A stretch of DNA of 9,159 nucleotides, taken from the NCBI GenBank assembly GCA_005877705.1, contig VBNY01000126.1, positions 1 to 9,159 on the forward strand. Reading direction: 5' to 3'. The position numbers and the translations under genes were made by a program. Below are positions 5,199 through 9,159 of the stretch, piece by piece (positions within the stretch are counted from its first letter, which is position 1; each line of letters begins with the position of its first letter). Source of the stretch: Gammaproteobacteria bacterium. Lineage in GTDB: Bacteria > Pseudomonadota > Gammaproteobacteria > Steroidobacterales > Steroidobacteraceae. The notes under the pieces are model-generated. The model saw nothing but the letters and a program-made list of their open reading frames with translations, was not told the DNA's origin and did no database searches.

Positions 5199-6323
5199 AT
5201 GGTCGTCCAGGTCCGGCGTACCGAGCGGAGTCTCGAGCTCGATCTGACCGGCGAGTGGCGCGCACTGCAGTTCGCGCAGATCGACGCCGCGCTCGCGGCG
5301 ATCGATCTGGCGGGCACGCGGCGTCTGGTGATTTCCACGGAGCAGCTCGCTGCGCTCGATCTTTCCGGGGCGTGGCGTCTGCGTGAATTCCTCAAGCGCG
5401 CCCGGGATGCCGGGGCGGAGGTCACTTTCCGCAGCGCGCCGCCGGATCAGCTGCGACTCATCGATGAGGCGCTGCAGGCAGCAGGCGCGCCGGCGGGCGC
5501 ATCAGGACAGGGGCCCGGCGAGCCGGCCATCCGGCCGCTGACCTTCATCGGCCGGGAGTCGGTGCTGTTCGGGCAGGACCTGTTCATGGGCTTCGCTTTC
5601 CTCGGCCGGGTGAGCGTCACCGCGGCGCGCGCCCTCACGAGTCTGAAGCGACTGCGGCCGATCTCGGTTGCCCGACACGTGTATGACACAGGTATCACCG
5701 CGATGCCCATCGTGGCGCTCATCGCGTTCCTGATCAGCGTCATCATCGCCTACATGAGCGCCCAGCAGCTGCGCAATTTCGGCGCCGAGATCTTCGTCGT
5801 GGACCTGGTGACCATTGGCGTGCTGCGCGAGCTGGGGGTGCTGCTCACGGCCATCATCGTCGCCGGCCGCTCCGGCAGCGCGTTCGCCGCCGAGATCGGC
5901 TCCATGAAGCTCAACGAGGAAGTCGACGCTCTGTACGCGACCGGCGTGGACCCGTTCGAAGTGCTGGTTCTGCCGCGCGTGCTGGGGCTGGTAATCGCCC
6001 TGCCGCTGTTGGCGATTGTCGCAGACCTCATTGGCCTGACCGGGGGCGCGCTGCTGTGCCGCTACCTGCTGGACATGCCGCTCAGCCAGTACGTGAACCG
6101 CGCCAACGAGGCCATCGCACCGACCACGTTCTGGGTCGGCATCATCAAGGCTCCCGTGTTCGCCGCACTCATCGCCCTGGCCGGCTGCTATCGCGGCATG
6201 CAGGTGCGCGGCTCCTCGCGCGAGCTCGGACGGCTGACGACGCAAGCGGTGGTGCAGGCGATCTTCCTGGTGATCCTCGCTGATGCGCTGTTCGCCGTGC
6301 TGTTCATGGAGATGAACATTTGA
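5199..6323 (+). CDS. STAS-MlaE fusion: Mce/Mla-type ABC transporter permease
   Basis: A 374-aa inner-membrane permease of a phospholipid ABC transporter of the MlaE family. Residues about 1-95 form a STAS (MlaB-like) domain. It contains DLSG at 54-57, the position of the conserved Ser/Thr loop, followed by the amphipathic helix LREFLKRARDAG. A linker rich in Gly/Ala/Pro (96-112) leads to the MlaE domain (about 113-374). Its membrane segments are at about 168-186, 210-225, 259-285, 312-331 and 350-370, and it carries the family motif LRELGVLLTAIIVAGRSGSAFAAEIGSMKLNEEVDAL (209-245). Fusion of the MlaB-like domain to the permease is a known arrangement outside the E. coli mla operon. The ATG at 5199 lacks a strong ribosome site (GCGAG at best) and is 30 bases after dps. 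No other start upstream of the permease domain keeps the STAS domain whole. It overlaps the ATPase gene by 4 bases. Confidence 0.9.
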   Translation: MVVQVRRTERSLELDLTGEWRALQFAQIDAALAAIDLAGTRRLVISTEQLAALDLSGAWRLREFLKRARDAGAEVTFRSAPPDQLRLIDEALQAAGAPAGASGQGPGEPAIRPLTFIGRESVLFGQDLFMGFAFLGRVSVTAARALTSLKRLRPISVARHVYDTGITAMPIVALIAFLISVIIAYMSAQQLRNFGAEIFVVDLVTIGVLRELGVLLTAIIVAGRSGSAFAAEIGSMKLNEEVDALYATGVDPFEVLVLPRVLGLVIALPLLAIVADLIGLTGGALLCRYLLDMPLSQYVNRANEAIAPTTFWVGIIKAPVFAALIALAGCYRGMQVRGSSRELGRLTTQAVVQAIFLVILADALFAVLFMEMNI

Positions 6324-7090
6324 TCTATCCCGTCGTGGAGGTGCTCGGGCTCGTGAACCGCTTCGGCAGCCAACTCGTGCACGAGGGGCTCGACATGGAG
6401 GTCCGCGAGGACGAGGTGTTCGGCATCGTGGGGGGCTCGGGCTCCGGAAAGTCCGTGCTGCTGCGCAGTATCCTCGGGCTGCAGCGCCCCCTGGCCGGCA
6501 CCGTGCGCATCGAAGGCCGTGACATCACGCAGATGACGGCAGGACAGCTGCGCTCCATCAAGGCCCGCTACGGTGTTACGTTTCAGCAGGGGGCGTTGTA
6601 TTCCTCACTCACGGTGCTGCAGAACGTGCAGCTGCCCATGGTCGAGCACCTGCAGCTCGCCGCGGCTGCCCGCGACGAGCTGGCGCTGCTCAAGATCCGG
6701 CTGGTGGGCCTGCCTGCGGATGCGGCGCAGAAATATCCGGCGCAGCTCTCGGGCGGCATGATCAAGCGCGCCGCCCTGGCGCGGGCGCTGGCGCTCGATC
6801 CGAATCTGCTGTTTCTGGACGAGCCCACCTCGGGGCTCGATCCGATCAGCGCCTCGGAATTCGACGGGCTGGTGCTGTACTTGCAGAAACAACTGCGGCT
6901 CACTGTCGTGATGATCACCCACGATCTGGACACGATCTTCCGTACCTGCAATCGTGTCGGGGTGATCGTGGACCGGCATATGGAAATCGATACGCTCGAG
7001 CGCATCGTGGAGCACCCGCACCCGTGGATTCAGGCCTACTTCCACGGGGAGCGCGCCCGCGCGCGCCGGAGTGCCGCTCATGGAGCGTGA
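6320..7090 (+). CDS. MlaF-like ABC transporter ATP-binding protein
   Basis: A 256-aa ATPase that should pair with the STAS-MlaE permease on the cytoplasmic face. Walker A GGSGSGKS is at 38-45, the Q-loop is TFQQGALY at 87-94, the signature LSGGM at 143-147, Walker B LLFLDEPT at 163-170, the D-loop SGLDP at 171-175, and the H-loop is H201 in ITHD. The GALY and LSGGMIKRAALARALALDP features are those of MlaF/Ttg2A-type proteins. The start is read as TTG at 6320, overlapping the upstream TGA (TTGA), because GGAG (6308-6311) sits 8 bases upstream and the N-terminus MIYPVVEVLGLVNRFG matches the family. A GTG at 6335 is the alternative but has no ribosome site. The last 11 bases overlap the MCE gene, so translation is coupled along the operon. 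Confidence 0.92.
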   Translation: MIYPVVEVLGLVNRFGSQLVHEGLDMEVREDEVFGIVGGSGSGKSVLLRSILGLQRPLAGTVRIEGRDITQMTAGQLRSIKARYGVTFQQGALYSSLTVLQNVQLPMVEHLQLAAAARDELALLKIRLVGLPADAAQKYPAQLSGGMIKRAALARALALDPNLLFLDEPTSGLDPISASEFDGLVLYLQKQLRLTVVMITHDLDTIFRTCNRVGVIVDRHMEIDTLERIVEHPHPWIQAYFHGERARARRSAAHGA

Positions 7091-8015
7091 AGCGAATTAC
7101 GCCGCGGTCGGCGCGTTCGTGCTGCTCGTCACCCTGATCGGGGCCCTGTTCGTCTACTGGTACTCCGATACCCGCGAGCACCGCGACTACAACCGCTACG
7201 AGGTCTACTTCGAGGGCAGCGTCAGCGGGCTGGAGCGAGGCGCGGCTGTGCGCTACCTCGGGGTGGGTGTCGGACGGGTGATCGGCATGCACATCGATCC
7301 GCGCGACCCCAGCCGTGTGCAGGTGATCGTGGACATCGATTCCACCACACCGATATCGGAGAGAACCGTCGCCGAGTTGTCGCTGCAGGGGGTGACCGGG
7401 CTGCTGTACATCGATCTGCTCGAGCTGCACAACAATCGCCCAGTGTCGCCGCCCGTGCCGAGTCTGAAGTATCCGGTCATCCGTTCCGGACCGTCGCGCT
7501 TCGATGTGTTCCTGGCGAGCCTGCCCCAGCTCGTGGCCGCCGCCGGCGATGTGGTGCAGCGTGTCGATCGGCTGCTGAGCGACAGTAACATCGCCGCCGT
7601 CTCCGGCGCCCTCGCCAATCTCGACAAATCCAGCGCCGGCGTGCCGCAGGCCGTGCGTGAGCTCAACGCGCTGATCCGCGACCTGCGCGGCGCGACTGCG
7701 CAGCTCACGGCTTCGGCGAAGAGCACGCGCACAGTCGTCGAATCCGTCGGACCGGAGGTGTTGGGGGCCGTGCAACGCATACACGCAATCGCTGACAGTC
7801 TCGCGAACGCCGCCAATGGCCTCGACAAGCTCATCGCGGACAACCGCCAGGACGTGCGCTCGTTCACCCGCGACGGTCTGCCGGAGATCGAACGCTTCGT
7901 GCGCGAAGGCAGGGCGGCGGCCGAGGACATCAGCGCGCTGGCGAGCAGTCTGCGCGAGAACCCCTCGCAGCTGCTGTACCAACCGCCCGAGCGGGGAATG
8001 GAGATCGCGCGGTGA
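7080..8015 (+). CDS. MlaD-family MCE-domain lipid-transport protein
   Basis: A 311-aa periplasmic protein anchored by one N-terminal membrane helix (about 6-28). A single MCE domain follows (about 38-118), with YEVYFEGSVSGLERGAAVRYLGVGVGRV at 40-67 and the hydrophobic pore-loop region SLQGVTGLLYIDL at 101-113. Residues about 140-292 are predominantly helical with hydrophobic repeats (LPQLVAAAGDVVQRVDRLL and following), and the end LRENPSQLLYQPP (291-303) is common in proteobacterial MCE proteins. By analogy with known MCE proteins it should form a hexameric ring on the MlaE-like permease. The helical tail would extend towards the outer membrane, unlike the shorter E. coli MlaD (183 aa). The ATG at 7080 is preferred to a GTG at 7071 because GGAG (7068-7071) lies 8 bases upstream and gives the typical short MERE start. 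It overlaps the ATPase gene by 11 bases and the lipoprotein by 4. Confidence 0.92.
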   Translation: MEREANYAAVGAFVLLVTLIGALFVYWYSDTREHRDYNRYEVYFEGSVSGLERGAAVRYLGVGVGRVIGMHIDPRDPSRVQVIVDIDSTTPISERTVAELSLQGVTGLLYIDLLELHNNRPVSPPVPSLKYPVIRSGPSRFDVFLASLPQLVAAAGDVVQRVDRLLSDSNIAAVSGALANLDKSSAGVPQAVRELNALIRDLRGATAQLTASAKSTRTVVESVGPEVLGAVQRIHAIADSLANAANGLDKLIADNRQDVRSFTRDGLPEIERFVREGRAAAEDISALASSLRENPSQLLYQPPERGMEIAR

Positions 8016-8692
8016 AATCCCAATCGGCACTGCTGAGGCCGGTGGCAGCCGTGGTGCTCGGGCTCACGGCGGCCGGCTGCTCGGGGCTGTTTCACAGCGG
8101 GGCGCGCCCGGAGCAGGTCTACTTTCTGCGGGCCAGCGCCGCGCCGCGCGAGGCCGACCGGCCGGCCGTCGAGTCGTCAGTGCGCGTCGGGCATCCGCAG
8201 GCGCAGCCGGGGCTCGACTCGCCGCGTATCGTGCTGGTGCAATCGGACCGGCGCATGAGCTTTTATACGGGGAGCCGCTGGCCGGCACCCGTGCCCGCTC
8301 TCGTCGAGACTCTCGCGGTCGAGACCTTGCGAGCCTCGGGCTCGTGGAAGTCGGTGGAGGATTCGGCGAGTCCGTTTCCCTCGGATTACATTCTGCAGAT
8401 CGTGGTGCGCCGCTTCGAGGCCGATTACACATCGGGAGGCGCCGCGCCCCAGGTCTACGTCAAGCTCGATTGCATCATCGGCAGGCGCGAGGGGCGCGAA
8501 GTCATCGCGAGCTTCGTGGCGGAGGGGTCGTCCGCCGCCGCTCGCAACCGGCTGGGTGATGTGGTCGCCGCATTCGAGAGCGCCGCCAACGCAGCGCTGC
8601 GCTCCCTGTCGGACCAGGCACTCGAGGTCGTGCAAGCCGCGCACCGAAATGGCCGCGCCGGAACCGGCATGCTCGGCGGGCAGTCGCCCTAG
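8012..8692 (+). CDS. ABC-type transport auxiliary lipoprotein (PqiC-like)
   Basis: A 226-aa lipoprotein, the outer-membrane-side partner of the Mce transporter. A signal peptide (about 1-22) ends in a lipobox TAAGC with the modified cysteine at 23. Ser follows at +2, which by the Lol rule suggests outer-membrane sorting. The mature part matches the ABC_trans_aux family (DUF330/PqiC-like): YFLRA at 37-41, then SPRIVLVQSDRRMSFYTGSRWPAPVPALVETLAVETL (70-106) and SDYILQIVVRRFEADY (124-139). The last 20 residues are Gly/Arg-rich and probably unstructured. It starts with GTG at 8012 inside the upstream TGA (GTGA), with GGAG (8000-8003) 8 bases before it. It is the last gene of the operon. No MlaC-like or MlaA-like gene follows, consistent with a Pqi-like bridge rather than a shuttle mechanism. 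Confidence 0.9.
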   Translation: MKSQSALLRPVAAVVLGLTAAGCSGLFHSGARPEQVYFLRASAAPREADRPAVESSVRVGHPQAQPGLDSPRIVLVQSDRRMSFYTGSRWPAPVPALVETLAVETLRASGSWKSVEDSASPFPSDYILQIVVRRFEADYTSGGAAPQVYVKLDCIIGRREGREVIASFVAEGSSAAARNRLGDVVAAFESAANAALRSLSDQALEVVQAAHRNGRAGTGMLGGQSP

Positions 8693-8760
8693 GCCCGACA
8701 GGGATGCGAATGCTGTATGGTTCCGCGGCACCGGGGAGTCAGTTGGCGGCACAGGGAGTC

Positions 8761-8926
8761 ACGCCTTTTGCCCGCAGGCCCAAACAGCCACTGGGTTGGC
8801 CGCTGAAAGCGCCGCCCGGGAACCGGCATGCTCTGTAGCGGGCAAAAACCACGTTTTTTGCCCGCGGGCCGCGAACCGCTCTAGGCGCGCTCGCTGAAAT
8901 GGCCGTAGGCCATTTCAGCCAATAAA
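8761..8926 (+). repeat. Intergenic modular palindromic repeat, copy C (longest)
   Basis: This copy holds about one and a half units. From the left it has a half type-I arm (CTTTTGCCCGC, 8765-8775), AAACAGC, then GGTTGGCCGCTGAAAG (8794-8809), identical to copy A at 665-680. GGAACCGGC, also in copy A, follows. Next come a perfect type-I hairpin (8838-8848 with 8855-8865, loop CCACGT) and a perfect type-II hairpin in which GCTGAAATGGCC (8893-8904) pairs with GGCCATTTCAGC (8908-8919) across GTA. It ends CCAATAAA just before the TAG of the minus-strand PLD-like gene. The bases 8693-8760 upstream look like a decayed extension, and I see no gene there. It lies between convergent genes and might act on both transcripts, but no T-run marks a normal terminator. 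Confidence 0.8.
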
Positions 8927-9159
8927 CTAGAAATCACTCAGTCCCGTGCCTTCCATGAGGCGATAAAGCCAATAGTGCAACGGCTCGGGATCTGCGTAGG
9001 CGGCGAACTCGGCGGTGTATTCGATGCCCAGCGGCGCGCGGTTGCTCCACAGGGCTTCGAAGTATTCAAGCGTCTGCGACGCCAAAGGCGAGCTGCGCGC
9101 CACCTCGATGGCGACATCCGCCTCCAGGTTGTAATCGCCGAGGTTGCGCCGAGTGAGAT
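8927..9159 (-). CDS. Phospholipase D-like protein, C-terminal end (runs off right edge)
   Basis: The last 76 codons and stop of a minus-strand gene. The visible protein begins LTRRNLGDYNLEADVAIEV and ends WLYRLMEGTGLSDF. The opening matches the segment after the second HKD motif in phospholipase D superfamily proteins, where GSAN(L)TRRN is followed by a stretch like DYNLEA. The two bases at the window edge would fit the expected Asn codon of that motif. Such proteins include cardiolipin synthases and PLD-like nucleases or phosphodiesterases. The catalytic HKD residues lie outside the window, so the activity cannot be checked. Its TAG (8927-8929) is three bases from the end of repeat copy C. 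It is convergent with the Mce lipoprotein gene. Confidence 0.7.
   Translation of the reverse strand, partial: LTRRNLGDYNLEADVAIEVARSSPLASQTLEYFEALWSNRAPLGIEYTAEFAAYADPEPLHYWLYRLMEGTGLSDF

Noticed and set aside
6915..8030. A 371-codon minus-strand open frame opposite the MCE gene
   Set aside because: It is a shadow of the MCE-domain protein. It has no recognisable fold and spans two real genes.

Overview
The window is GC-rich (roughly two thirds G+C by eye), densely coded bacterial chromosome. The gene content points to a gammaproteobacterium of the Xanthomonadales/Nevskiales/Steroidobacter type: an E. coli-type FadE with a membrane N-terminus, a type-2 malate dehydrogenase, a GntR (YtrA-like) plus ABC-2 exporter operon, E. 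coli-type Dps, and an MlaEFD-like Mce transporter with an auxiliary lipoprotein. The lineage is an inference from protein families, not a measured placement. No rRNA, tRNA, CRISPR array, transposase or phage gene was seen.

Layout. (1) 1-506, minus: 5' part of fadE (acyl-CoA dehydrogenase), running off the left edge. (2) 507-707: non-coding, holding repeat copy A. (3) 708-1685, minus: mdh. (4) 1686-1849: divergent intergenic region, AT-rich around 1760-1800, with a sigma70-like promoter and a dyad that is a candidate operator. (5) 1850-4265, plus: a four-gene operon of a 69-aa membrane peptide, a GntR/YtrA-type repressor, an ABC ATPase and an ABC-2 permease. The last three overlap by a few bases. 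(6) 4266-4685: a 420-base gap with repeat copy B and the dps leader. (7) 4686-8692, plus: dps, then a tightly overlapping Mce-type lipid-transport operon: STAS-MlaE permease, MlaF-like ATPase, MlaD-like MCE protein, PqiC-like lipoprotein. (8) 8693-8926: non-coding, with repeat copy C. (9) 8927-9159, minus: the C-terminal end of a phospholipase D-like protein that runs off the right edge.

How the genes work together. The GntR/ABC cluster looks like a self-regulated exporter or membrane-stress module whose substrate cannot be read from sequence. The Mce cluster should couple ATP hydrolysis in the inner membrane to phospholipid movement across the periplasm. The MCE protein would form the ring or tube and the lipoprotein would be its outer-membrane-side partner. 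The flanking fadE and PLD-like genes also handle acyl lipids or phospholipids, but they lie on the other strand and no shared regulation is visible.

The least explained feature is a modular palindromic repeat present in all three larger intergenic gaps, in the same orientation. It is built from two recurring hairpins: type I, an 11-bp stem with a 6-nt loop, and type II, a GCTGAAA...TTTCAGC stem around GGCC-nnn-GGCC. One type-I copy carries a compensatory base-pair change. In two of three loci the right end of the repeat touches the TAG stop codon of a minus-strand gene.
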